Positions 25,422 through 33,838 of a stretch of 64,000 nucleotides of DNA are shown in pieces (within the stretch, counting starts at the first letter, position 1; every line of letters starts with the position of its first letter). This stretch comes from SLLG01 sp964403935 (lineage in GTDB: Bacteria > Verrucomicrobiota > Verrucomicrobiia > Opitutales > Oceanipulchritudinaceae), in NCBI GenBank assembly GCA_964403935.1, contig CAYOIB010000002.1, positions 1 to 64,000 of the forward strand. The letters are read 5' to 3'. The translations under genes were made by a program, and so were the position numbers. The notes below the pieces were generated by a model, which was not told where the DNA came from, ran no database searches, and worked only from the letters and a program-made list of their open reading frames with translations.

Positions 25422-25613
25422 TCAATTAACAACCGGAGCGGCGACCCCTTCCTCAACGCCGAAAATTCCATCGTCCGGAGGTGCCACCGTCCCAGGATAC
25501 GTCTTGAAGGCGATCACCAGCATAACCGCTAAGGCCATCGCAAGGAGAACGAAAGACAGGATGATCAGGATCCAGGGTCGGCGGGTGAGCCAGTTTCCGT
25601 TAAGTTTTTCCAT
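25422..25613 (-). CDS. Small single-helix membrane protein at the end of the cbb3 operon
   Basis: It has 63 residues from MEKLNGNWLTRRPW. One strong membrane helix (ILIILSFVLLAMALAVMLVIAF, about residues 15-36) is followed by a short acidic tail. The gene starts 16 bases after ccoG. FixH/CcoH normally follows ccoG and begins with a similar Trp-rich anchor, but is about 150 residues long; this could be a minimal or divergent CcoH-like protein. That assignment rests on position and topology only. Confidence 0.5.
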   Translation of the reverse strand: MEKLNGNWLTRRPWILIILSFVLLAMALAVMLVIAFKTYPGTVAPPDDGIFGVEEGVAAPVVN

Positions 25614-25629
25614 TTTTGTTCGGCTCTGG

Positions 25630-27045
25630 CTATTCCCCCCGCGGCAGCAAAAACCGGGGATCTGGCCCGATAAATTCCACTTGGTATTCGTGCTCACTTC
25701 CTCCATCGACAATCTCGACAGCGATTCGAAGAGGGAAATGCCCGGCGTAGGCCGGTCGCGGCTGCACGACAATCAGCGGGCGGGTCTGCTCCTCAAGAGC
25801 TTCAAGCTTCACGGGCTCACCCCAGCCGACCAGCTCCACATCCCGTCCGGTTTCACGCAAGCTGATCTGAAAAGATACCGCCTCATTCTGCTTGTTGACC
25901 AACCGAAGCTGAAACTGATTCCGGATATACGCATCCGTCACGTAGTAAGGCTGCCCGCTAAGGCGCGAAACCGAGGCTTCAAACGGACGCAGCCCCGAGA
26001 AGGAGAAGGCCATCACGCCAAGCCCAACCAGCATCAGAATCCCGTAGACCACTGTCCGGGCCCGAAGAATCCGCGGTTTCTTTCCCTCAAGCCCACGTTC
26101 AGAGGCGTAGCGGATCAGGCCCCGCGGCCGACCGAGCTTGTCCATGATCGTATTGCACGCATCAATACAAGCGGTGCAGGCAATGCACTCCATCTGCTGA
26201 CCTTGACGAATATCGATCCCCGTCGGACACACCTGAACACAACGGTTGCAGTCGACACAATCCCCCACGCCAGCGAGCGATGTCTTCCCCCGCGGCTCGC
26301 CCCGCCCCGCGTCATACGCCACCGTCAAGGTGTGCTCATCAATGAGCGCAGCCTGCAGGCGGCCATAGGGACATATAACGAGACACAACTGTTCCCGGAA
26401 CCAGACAAAGTTGAAGTAGAGGAACCCCGAGGCTGTCGTCACAAAGACAAACGCTCCCCAATGCTCCACGGGCGAGGACACCATCCAGGCGTAGAGCTCG
26501 GGAATCGAAACAAAATAGGCGAGAAAGACGTGTGCGATCGCTGCGGACAGAACGATAAACACCCCATGCTTCACAACGCGCTTTGCCAGCTTCGATCCAC
26601 TCCAGGGTGCGGCATCCAACCGGCGGCGCTCAGGCGCATCCCCTTCGACCCAGCGTTCAATCCGACGAAACACCTGCTCGAGAAAGACGGTCTGCGGGCA
26701 GGCCCACCCACACCAGAGACGACCAAACAAAGCCGTCACAAAAAACAATACAAAGGCCACCCCCGTGATCAGGAAGAACAGCAGCCACAAGTCTTGCGGA
26801 GCAAAGGTAAGACCGAACAGGTGAAAGCGGCGGTTCAGCACATCGATAAAAACAGCGGGCATCCCCCCGATGTGTACCCACGGAAGCGCTACATAGAGAG
26901 CGATGAGAAGGGCAGCCACCACCCGCCGCCCACGCGCAAAAGCACCCGACACATCCGACGGATGAAGAAAGAACCGGGACCCGTCCTGATTGATCGTTGT
27001 AACGGTTTCTCGGTGAGGGCGACGCTTCGGGCCGGGAGCGAGCAT
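25630..27045 (-). CDS. ccoG: Cytochrome cbb3 oxidase accessory protein CcoG (RdxA/FixG)
   Basis: Membrane iron-sulfur protein implicated in copper reduction and supply for cbb3 assembly. It has 471 residues from MLAPGPKRRPH. Several membrane helices come first, with conserved GRLWCGWACPQTVFLE (about 108-123), then CLVICPYGR (221-229) and two [4Fe-4S] motifs, CVDCNRCVQVCP (263-274) and CIACTACIDACN (287-298). A C-terminal FixG Ig-like domain follows (FQISLRETGRDVELVGWGEP). The gene begins 23 bases after ccoP. Confidence 0.95.
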   Translation of the reverse strand: MLAPGPKRRPHRETVTTINQDGSRFFLHPSDVSGAFARGRRVVAALLIALYVALPWVHIGGMPAVFIDVLNRRFHLFGLTFAPQDLWLLFFLITGVAFVLFFVTALFGRLWCGWACPQTVFLEQVFRRIERWVEGDAPERRRLDAAPWSGSKLAKRVVKHGVFIVLSAAIAHVFLAYFVSIPELYAWMVSSPVEHWGAFVFVTTASGFLYFNFVWFREQLCLVICPYGRLQAALIDEHTLTVAYDAGRGEPRGKTSLAGVGDCVDCNRCVQVCPTGIDIRQGQQMECIACTACIDACNTIMDKLGRPRGLIRYASERGLEGKKPRILRARTVVYGILMLVGLGVMAFSFSGLRPFEASVSRLSGQPYYVTDAYIRNQFQLRLVNKQNEAVSFQISLRETGRDVELVGWGEPVKLEALEEQTRPLIVVQPRPAYAGHFPLRIAVEIVDGGSEHEYQVEFIGPDPRFLLPRGE

Positions 27046-27067
27046 GAGGTGTCTTCCTGCAGAAGCC

Positions 27068-27676
27068 TCAACGAAGCGAGGCCCGACCCGGCGAATCCGA
27101 GGCGAACTGCATTCTCTCGGGCGTGTGGAAGCTAAGGATGTAGGCCACCACCGCAGATACCCGGGCCGGTCCAAGTTCCCGTTCCCAAGCCTGCATCCCT
27201 TTCGTCGGGTCGGGTGATCCGTCCTTCACCACCGAATAGATGTCAATCGGCTCATAGCCCCACCTCCACTCTTCGTCGTTCAACGGCAACCCGCCGCCCA
27301 GACCACCCCCCAGATCGTCACCATGACAAAACACACACTGTGCGCGATAGACCGCCTCACCCGAGGCAACGATCGTCACATTGCGGCTCATCGCCCAGAG
27401 ACTGTCATTGTCAATCGTACCCACCATGGCAAAACGCCGCGCTTCGATCGCGTCCATCTGGGCGGTGAGGCGCGCCTCGTCGCTCTCAAAAGCTCGAATC
27501 GTGTACCAGCCAAACCAGCTCACAAAGGAAAAGATGATGCTGAGGTAGAGAGTCCACAGCCACCAGTTGGGCAGGCGTTGATCATATTCTTCGATTCCGT
27601 CGTAGACGTGCTCCCGAAGGACCACACCCGGCGGAAGATCCCTCTTCTCTTTCTCGTTTGCCTCAGGATTTCTCAT
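27068..27676 (-). CDS. ccoP: cbb3 oxidase subunit III, one-heme CcoP
   Basis: Electron-transfer subunit of cbb3 oxidase. It has 202 residues from MRNPEANEKEK. The FixP N-terminal segment with its membrane helix (DGIEEYDQRLPNWWLWTLYLSIIF) is followed by a single cytochrome c domain with CVFCH at residues 114-118 and a Met ligand probably in KGMQAWERELG. Classical proteobacterial CcoP has two CxxCH motifs and about 290 residues, so one heme domain is missing, as in some other phyla. It starts 14 bases inside ccoQ. Confidence 0.9.
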   Translation of the reverse strand: MRNPEANEKEKRDLPPGVVLREHVYDGIEEYDQRLPNWWLWTLYLSIIFSFVSWFGWYTIRAFESDEARLTAQMDAIEARRFAMVGTIDNDSLWAMSRNVTIVASGEAVYRAQCVFCHGDDLGGGLGGGLPLNDEEWRWGYEPIDIYSVVKDGSPDPTKGMQAWERELGPARVSAVVAYILSFHTPERMQFASDSPGRASLR

Positions 27677-27884
27677 GGGGTGGCTTGGGTTTTGACGCGC
27701 TCTCCTGCCGGGCAGGCCGAGACCCATCATCCTCTTTCAGGGGAAGATGGGCCAGGTACTTCCGCTCTATCTTCCTCATTGCGAGTGCCCGCGCCACAAG
27801 AAGGACAAAGCCGGTGAACGCGAGAACGAATCCGATAATGAGAAGTACGTTCTGCCACTCTTCGAGAATCAACCGTCGAAACAT
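27663..27884 (-). CDS. CcoQ-like small membrane subunit
   Basis: It has 73 residues from MFRRLILEEWQN. One membrane helix (NVLLIIGFVLAFTGFVLLVARAL) is followed by a charged Lys/Glu/Pro-rich tail. AGGAG lies five bases before the ATG. Length, topology and position between ccoNO and ccoP fit CcoQ (FixQ), a non-essential stabilising subunit, although the sequence is too short for a firm match. Its 3' end overlaps ccoP. Confidence 0.65.
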   Translation of the reverse strand: MFRRLILEEWQNVLLIIGFVLAFTGFVLLVARALAMRKIERKYLAHLPLKEDDGSRPARQESASKPKPPHEKS

Positions 27885-27906
27885 CGTCTCTCCTGGGCTA
27901 AGGGGT

Positions 27907-30231
27907 TCAAGGCATACCCTCCCCGGCGCCAAACTTGTCAACGCTTTCGAAGGTTCCCAATTTTTGCAGGTAGGCAATCAGGGCCACGATCTCAGTTTCA
28001 GGGTCGGCATAATGCCCGGCCTCACGCAACCGATCCGCAATGAGATTTGCCTGGGTCCGCGCATGATGAAAAATGTCTTCATCCGTCCATTCCGGATAAG
28101 GCACCCCGAGAAGGCGCTGAACCCGAAGCTTTACCGGCAAGGCATTGAAATCCGTCTCTTTGAGCGCCAGCCACCCATAACCGGGCATATTTGAGCCCGC
28201 CGATGTCGAACGCGGATCCAACATGTGCATGAAGTGCCAGTCATCCGTCCGCATGCCACCCTCGCGGGCCAGATCCGGCCCGGTCCGCTTACTGCCCCAT
28301 TGATAGGGATAATCAAAAATCGATTCTCCCAGTCTTGAGAACGACCCATAGCGCATCACGTCCGACTTCAACATCCGAATCATCTGCGAGTGGCAGGTGT
28401 AGCACCCTTCCGCAATATAGATGTCCCGGCCCGCCAGTTCGAGCGGGGTGTAAGGCACTTGCACAATATCCTCAAGGTTCCTTGCCCGGTAAACCGTCAC
28501 AGCGGGAATGATCTGCACCACCCCGCCAATCGCCACTGCAATGAAGGTCAGGGCGGTAAACGGTATCCAGTTCCCTATCAACCTGTCATACCAATGACTC
28601 CACCTGGCACCGGATACCTTGAAGTGCACGATAAAAAGCAACACCACGAAGATCGAAGCAAACAAGCCCACCAAACTCAGAAGATCTTTGCCAAACATCC
28701 ACAAGGAGAGGGCCAGAATGGCTATGCAGATATACAGAACAGGGGCTGTAAAGAAGGTCTGCCCGGTCCGGATCGATCCTTCGAGATGGTTCGTTTCCTC
28801 ACGCTCCCTGGCATAGACATCCATTGTGCCATTGACGGCTTCGCGACCCGCGATTGAGCGCCACAGATTGTAGACCATCAAAAACCAGCCAAGGAGATAG
28901 AGCCCCCCGCCGATCGCCCGAAGCCCCATTGCAGGTCGGATCGCCTCGAGAGATTCAATGAATGGGTATGTCAGCGCCGTGCCTTCATCGCGTACGCTGT
29001 TGAGCATAACGCCTTGCCCAATCCCACTCACCCACATCGCCGCCACGTAGAGCAGAATCCCGACCAGCCCAATCCAGAAGTGAAGGTTTGCCAACGGCAC
29101 CGAGTACAGCCTTGTTCGCCAGAGCCGCGGCGTCAGCCAATAGAACATGCCCGCGGCCATGAAACCGTTCCAACCCAGTGTTCCTCCGTGGACATGCCCG
29201 ATAATCCAGTCGGTGTAATGCGCCAGGGCGTTGACCGGCCGGATCGACAAGAGCGGCCCTTCGAAGGTCGCCATCCCATAGAATGTTACCCCGGCGGCAA
29301 AAAACTTCAGGACTGGATCGGTCCGCAACTTGTGCCAGGCTCCCCGCAAAGTCAGCAAACCGTTTAACATGCCACCCCAACTCGGAGCCCACAGCATCAG
29401 GGAAAACAAGACCCCCAGCATCTGCAGCCAGTGGGGCAACGCTGTATTCAAAAGATGGTGCGGCCCCGCCCAGATATAGAGAAACACGAGGGACCAGAAA
29501 TGGATCACACTCAGCCGATAGCTGTAAACCGGTCGCTCGGCCGCCTTCGGGACAAAGTAATACATGATGCCCAGAATCGGTGTCGTCAGAAAGAACGCCA
29601 CCGCGTTGTGACCATACCACCATTGAACCAGCGCATCCTGCACCCCGGAGAAAATGGGGTAGCTGTGCGTCCAGCTTGTTGGAATCTGCAGGTGGTTGAC
29701 GATGTAGAGCATCGCCACGGTGATAATCGTCGCTATGTAAAACCAGAGAGCGACATAGAGCGTGGGCTCATTCCGCCGGGCGAGAGTCCAGAAGAAGTTG
29801 ATCGCAAAGATCACCCAGATGATCACGACCAAGACGTTGATGGGCCAGATCAGCTCCGCGTACTCCTTGCCCCGCGTCAGCCCAAGCGGAAGCGTCACCG
29901 CAGCGCAAACGATAATAAATTGCCAACCCCAGAAATGCACCCGCGAAAGCAGGTCTGACGCCAATCTGGCTTTGCACAGTCGCTGGGTCGAATAATAGAT
30001 GCCGGCAAACATCATGTTTCCGACAAACGCAAAGATTGCCGCATTCGTGTGGAGCGGACGCAACCGGCCGAAGCTCAACCACGCCAACCCAAAGTTCAGC
30101 TGATGGAAGTTCAACAGGGCGGCGACCACCAGCCCGACAAGCATGCCAACCGCCCCCCAGAAGATCGCCGCAATGAAAAACCACCGCACCACCTGGTCGT
30201 CAAACTCGACCGTCCTTTTCTCTCCCCTCAT
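27907..30231 (-). CDS. ccoNO: cbb3 oxidase subunits I and II fused (CcoN-CcoO)
   Basis: Catalytic oxygen-reducing subunit joined to the mono-heme electron carrier. It has 774 residues. Residues 1 to about 485 are CcoN: His in RPLHTN (61), the CuB ligands WYGHNAV (208) and GPHHLLN (258-259), and the heme ligands in IIGHVHGG (346, 348). After a linker and further helices, the CcoO part begins around 545, with GCYTCHSQM (heme-binding Cys 610, Cys 613, His 614) and a Met ligand in SNMPGYGWL. Separate ccoN and ccoO genes are the proteobacterial norm; the fusion is known from other phyla. The start overlaps ccoS by four bases (ATGA). Confidence 0.93.
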   Translation of the reverse strand: MRGEKRTVEFDDQVVRWFFIAAIFWGAVGMLVGLVVAALLNFHQLNFGLAWLSFGRLRPLHTNAAIFAFVGNMMFAGIYYSTQRLCKARLASDLLSRVHFWGWQFIIVCAAVTLPLGLTRGKEYAELIWPINVLVVIIWVIFAINFFWTLARRNEPTLYVALWFYIATIITVAMLYIVNHLQIPTSWTHSYPIFSGVQDALVQWWYGHNAVAFFLTTPILGIMYYFVPKAAERPVYSYRLSVIHFWSLVFLYIWAGPHHLLNTALPHWLQMLGVLFSLMLWAPSWGGMLNGLLTLRGAWHKLRTDPVLKFFAAGVTFYGMATFEGPLLSIRPVNALAHYTDWIIGHVHGGTLGWNGFMAAGMFYWLTPRLWRTRLYSVPLANLHFWIGLVGILLYVAAMWVSGIGQGVMLNSVRDEGTALTYPFIESLEAIRPAMGLRAIGGGLYLLGWFLMVYNLWRSIAGREAVNGTMDVYAREREETNHLEGSIRTGQTFFTAPVLYICIAILALSLWMFGKDLLSLVGLFASIFVVLLFIVHFKVSGARWSHWYDRLIGNWIPFTALTFIAVAIGGVVQIIPAVTVYRARNLEDIVQVPYTPLELAGRDIYIAEGCYTCHSQMIRMLKSDVMRYGSFSRLGESIFDYPYQWGSKRTGPDLAREGGMRTDDWHFMHMLDPRSTSAGSNMPGYGWLALKETDFNALPVKLRVQRLLGVPYPEWTDEDIFHHARTQANLIADRLREAGHYADPETEIVALIAYLQKLGTFESVDKFGAGEGMP

Positions 30232-30425
30232 GGCTTTGCCCTCTCCTTACCGCCTTCGCCTGTGACCCGGCCTTCCTCTGCAAATGGCATCAGGGATTCC
30301 CGCTCCAGACAGTTGAAGCGCCGCTGCCGCCGCTGCATCAGGAACAGCAAAGAGAACAAGGTCGCCAGCAGCAGACTGATGAAAATGGTGAGCGAAAGAA
30401 CTTCCATATCGTGTAATTCAAACAT
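30228..30425 (-). CDS. ccoS: cbb3 oxidase maturation protein CcoS
   Basis: It has 65 residues (59 from the second Met at 30407). A single membrane helix (LTIFISLLLATLFSLLFLMQRR) is followed by a short charged tail, the CcoS/FixS pattern; CcoS is needed for cofactor insertion into cbb3 oxidase. It is the first gene of the operon and overlaps ccoNO by ATGA. In most bacteria ccoS follows the copper ATPase gene ccoI, which is not in this window. Confidence 0.75.
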   Translation of the reverse strand: MFELHDMEVLSLTIFISLLLATLFSLLFLMQRRQRRFNCLERESLMPFAEEGRVTGEGGKERAKP

Positions 30426-30600
30426 TCAAATCGGGCCGGATCTGGTTCTGTTTCTGTCAGACCGGTAGGTGTCCCCGCTCCCCCACGCAAAGCATTCCCG
30501 AAAACACCCCTCACTTATTAAGATAACTTGGTCCTTTTATCGAAGAAGCTTATGGTCAAGCGCTTTCAAACAAGAAGCTCGATCCGGCTCTTCTGCGAAA

Positions 30601-31755
30601 ATGTCCGCTACGAGCTTGCCCTATGAGCTCCTTTCCAACCTGTTGGTGAAGGCTATGACGACGGATGATGCAAACGGGACCCCTCGTTCCGCCCTCAGCG
30701 TGATGCCGGGGGTTCACCAGGAGAGCGGAACCCCTCCACCTCCACCAAGGCGCCGGGCCACCCTGCAGGCGGCGGATTACATCGAAGGCATTCGCACGGG
30801 CAATCGCGCCCGCCTGGCCCAAGCAATCACGCTTGTTGAATCGAACGTCCCCCATCATCAGACAATGGCCCGGGAAATTATCCGCACCCTTATGCCTGAG
30901 ACGGGACGCTCCATCCGGCTAGGCATCACAGGGGTTCCGGGAGCGGGAAAGAGCACGCTCATCGAATCCCTTGGGACTTGGCTCTGCGAGCGCGGGAAGA
31001 AGGTCGCCGTTCTTGCGGTTGATCCCTCAAGCGCCCGCTCGCGTGGAAGCATCTTGGGCGACAAGACCCGCATGGAATCGCTCTCCCGTCATCCTAACGC
31101 CTTCATTCGCCCCTCACCCAGCGGCGGGACGCTCGGCGGCGTCGCTCGAAAGACCAAGGAAACCGTCCTCCTTTGCGAAGCCTTTGGCTTCGACACGCTG
31201 ATCCTGGAAACCGTTGGCGTTGGCCAGAGCGAGGGTCTCGTCCGATCCATGGTGGACTTCTTTCTCCTCGTCCTCATCGCCGGAGCAGGAGACGAACTTC
31301 AGGGAATCAAGAAGGGGGTCATGGAGTTGGCTGATGCCATCGCTGTAAACAAGGCCGATGGCGATAATGTCCGACGCGCCCGCCTGACGAAGGCAGAGCT
31401 CAATCGTGTGCTGCCTTTTCTTCAGCCCGCCACTGAGGGCTGGAAGACCCGCGCCCGCATGACCTCCGCACTCACCCGCGCCGGGCTGCCTGAGCTCTGG
31501 GAGGTGGTCGAGCAATTCCTTGAAACCACTCGTCTGAACGGGGCCTTTGAACGACGCCGTCAGCATCAGAATGTCCAATGGCTCTATGCTCTCCTCGATG
31601 AGGGCATCCGGACTCGCTTCTATCGTGACCCGGCAGTGGCCGGCCGCCTCCCGGAGATCGAAGAGGCCGTGCGCACGGGCCGAAGCCTCGTCACTGAAGC
31701 CGCCGAAGACCTCCTGCAGGCATCGAAGAATCCCCGCCTCACCGGGGATGATTAG
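30601..31755 (+). CDS. meaB: MeaB/ArgK-family GTPase (methylmalonyl-CoA mutase chaperone)
   Basis: G3E-family GTPase that protects and reloads adenosylcobalamin mutases. From ATG 30601 it has 384 residues; ATG 30655 (MTTDDANG) is an alternative and the first 50 residues are not conserved-looking. Motifs: Walker A GVPGAGKS (111-118), AVDPSSARSRGSILGDKTRM (139-158, typical of MeaB), ETVGVGQSE (203-211), AGAGDELQGIKKG and NKAD (250-253). Its usual partner, the mutase, is not adjacent. It is divergent from the cbb3 operon and convergent with the phosphoglucomutase gene. Confidence 0.88.
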   Translation: MSATSLPYELLSNLLVKAMTTDDANGTPRSALSVMPGVHQESGTPPPPPRRRATLQAADYIEGIRTGNRARLAQAITLVESNVPHHQTMAREIIRTLMPETGRSIRLGITGVPGAGKSTLIESLGTWLCERGKKVAVLAVDPSSARSRGSILGDKTRMESLSRHPNAFIRPSPSGGTLGGVARKTKETVLLCEAFGFDTLILETVGVGQSEGLVRSMVDFFLLVLIAGAGDELQGIKKGVMELADAIAVNKADGDNVRRARLTKAELNRVLPFLQPATEGWKTRARMTSALTRAGLPELWEVVEQFLETTRLNGAFERRRQHQNVQWLYALLDEGIRTRFYRDPAVAGRLPEIEEAVRTGRSLVTEAAEDLLQASKNPRLTGDD

Positions 31756-31784
31756 CTCGCCCACGCCACCAGAAACGCGAACGC

Positions 31785-33752
31785 CTACGGTTCCACGGCG
31801 CGGCTGCGAGCTTCCGTTTCGATCGCTGCCTTCAAACGATCGAGCGTTGCCCGTGTGGCCGCTTTCACATCTTCGAGGACGGCAGGCTCGGTAACGTCTT
31901 CCCGCGCGAACAAGTAAAACTTGATCTTGGGCTCTGTCCCGCTGCCACGCACCGCGAATTGGTAGCCGTTATCCAGCTCAAGGAAATAGAAATCCTGTTT
32001 TGGAATCTCCGCCCCATCGGCATCATAAAAGGTTTCAACACCAAAATCCTTGAAAGCCTCCACCCGGCACCCGCCCAACTCCCGGGGTGGATCTGCCCGA
32101 TAACTCTCAAGGATCCGCCGGATCTTTGCCGCCCCGGCCGCACCTTCATAATACACATTTATCAAATCCTCAAGATAATAGCCATAACGCAAATAAATCT
32201 CGTCGAGGTAATCGATGAAGGTCCGGTTCGATTTCTTTAACCAGGCCGCCACTTCCGTGAACATGAGAACAGCGGCATTGGCATCTTTGTCGCGGACAAG
32301 ATCCGACGCGAGGTACCCATAGCTCTCTTCGCCCCCAAAGACACAATAGGTACTATGCTTGAGAAGAAGCTCCCGGCGCTTCTCCATAGGCGTCGATGTA
32401 TAGTCAAACGGCTCGTCGGATGCCTCCCGCATCGCCGTCTCAAGCACCTCCTGATAAACCCGGAGCTTCTCTCCGATCCATTTAAAACCGGTCAGTGTAT
32501 CGACAATCTTGAGACCGTTCGTCTCCGCGATCGCCGCCTGCAGGGGCGTGGTTACAAACGTCTTGATCAAGGCGGCATGACGCGTCCCCGTGCGTGGCAG
32601 GACGCCGGCCTCCTTCATACGGCGAATCCGGTATTCCGCCAGAATCGATCCGATCATGTTACCGGTGAGCAAGGTGAACTCACCCTCGCGACCACGCACG
32701 GCAACACCCATTCGATCCGCGTCGGGATCCGTTGCCATAACAACGTCAGCCCCGCAGCGCCTCGCGAGCTCCACACCCATGGAAAGCGCCTCCGCATTCT
32801 CCGGGTTTGGAGACCTCACCGTCGAGAACTGCGGATCGGCAATCATTTGCTCCTGCACATACTCCACGTCCGCCCCCGACCGCTCCAACAAGCGGGGCAC
32901 CATTGAGGAACCAGCCCCGTGAATCGGAGTAAAAACGACCTTCGGGCGCGCCTGGGTGATCACCTCCCGGTCGATGTAATTTTCCTCGACCGCCACCGCA
33001 TACGCATCATCGATCCCGGCACCCAAGGTCTCCACCTTTGTCAGGTCCACCTCAAAATGCTCTGCCACCTCAGCAAGGCGAACCTTGTAGACTTCATTTA
33101 TAATGCCCTCTGCATGGGGAAAGACGACTTGAGCCCCATCGTCAAAATAGACTTTGTAACCATTGTCATGGGCAGGATTGTGGCTCGCTGTGATCACAAT
33201 CCCTGTCGTAGCTGATGAATGCCGCACCGTGAAGCTCAGGTGAGGGGTGGATCGGGGCCCGTCAAAAATGAGGGCGCTTCCGCCCAGCCGCCCCCACGTC
33301 GAAGCCGTCAGCTCACAGAAGTAGCGGGAAAAATGCCGCACATCGTGGGCAATGACAATCCGGGGAGGCACCGAACTCGATTGAGACTTGAGATAGCGCT
33401 CGCAATATCTGTAGAGCCCGACGGTGGCTTGAATGACGCTGAAGTCGTTCAGCACCGCCGTTCCCACAGCCGCATGAAGCGGCGTCTCTCCTTCCGTCCG
33501 GCCGCCGCGCTCCGCCGCCGTCACGACACTTCCGATGGTGCGGTTGCGCATCCCGCCTGTCCCGAATTCAAGCATCTTGTAGAAGCGGTCGTTCAATTCC
33601 CGCCAGTGCCCGCCGGTGATCAATTCCTCGATGCTCTCCAGAGCCCAATCGGGCACCACCTCGCTCTCCAGCCAAGCGACGACATTGTCCAGGGTCGAGG
33701 GGAGGATGTCTTCCGCCTCCATTGCGGCTTTCAGGGTCGTTTTTAGATCCAT
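31785..33752 (-). CDS. Phosphoglucomutase/phosphomannomutase
   Basis: Interconverts hexose 1- and 6-phosphates. It has 655 residues from MDLKTTLKAA (ATG 33752; an in-frame TTG lies at 33761). The phosphoserine loop is TASHNP (Ser190), the metal loop DPDADR (342-347), the sugar-binding loop GGEESYG (472-478) and the phosphate-binding loop RGSGTEPK near the C terminus. About 650 residues is long for bacterial PgcA-type enzymes (about 570-600); the extra length is spread through the chain. It lies 86 bases after the UTP-glucose-1-phosphate uridylyltransferase gene on the same strand, so the two likely act in sequence to make UDP-glucose. Confidence 0.9.
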   Translation of the reverse strand: MDLKTTLKAAMEAEDILPSTLDNVVAWLESEVVPDWALESIEELITGGHWRELNDRFYKMLEFGTGGMRNRTIGSVVTAAERGGRTEGETPLHAAVGTAVLNDFSVIQATVGLYRYCERYLKSQSSSVPPRIVIAHDVRHFSRYFCELTASTWGRLGGSALIFDGPRSTPHLSFTVRHSSATTGIVITASHNPAHDNGYKVYFDDGAQVVFPHAEGIINEVYKVRLAEVAEHFEVDLTKVETLGAGIDDAYAVAVEENYIDREVITQARPKVVFTPIHGAGSSMVPRLLERSGADVEYVQEQMIADPQFSTVRSPNPENAEALSMGVELARRCGADVVMATDPDADRMGVAVRGREGEFTLLTGNMIGSILAEYRIRRMKEAGVLPRTGTRHAALIKTFVTTPLQAAIAETNGLKIVDTLTGFKWIGEKLRVYQEVLETAMREASDEPFDYTSTPMEKRRELLLKHSTYCVFGGEESYGYLASDLVRDKDANAAVLMFTEVAAWLKKSNRTFIDYLDEIYLRYGYYLEDLINVYYEGAAGAAKIRRILESYRADPPRELGGCRVEAFKDFGVETFYDADGAEIPKQDFYFLELDNGYQFAVRGSGTEPKIKFYLFAREDVTEPAVLEDVKAATRATLDRLKAAIETEARSRAVEP

Positions 33753-33838
33753 GGGTTTCAAAAATAGCTCGTTATTGTGCGCCTCGCTACACCCGTTCTT
33801 TTGCCCGGGCTATCAGCCAATCTAGCACACGTGGCTCG

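Noticed and set aside
25504..27135. Plus-strand open frame of 543 codons
   Set aside because: Antisense to ccoG, which has both iron-sulfur motifs intact.
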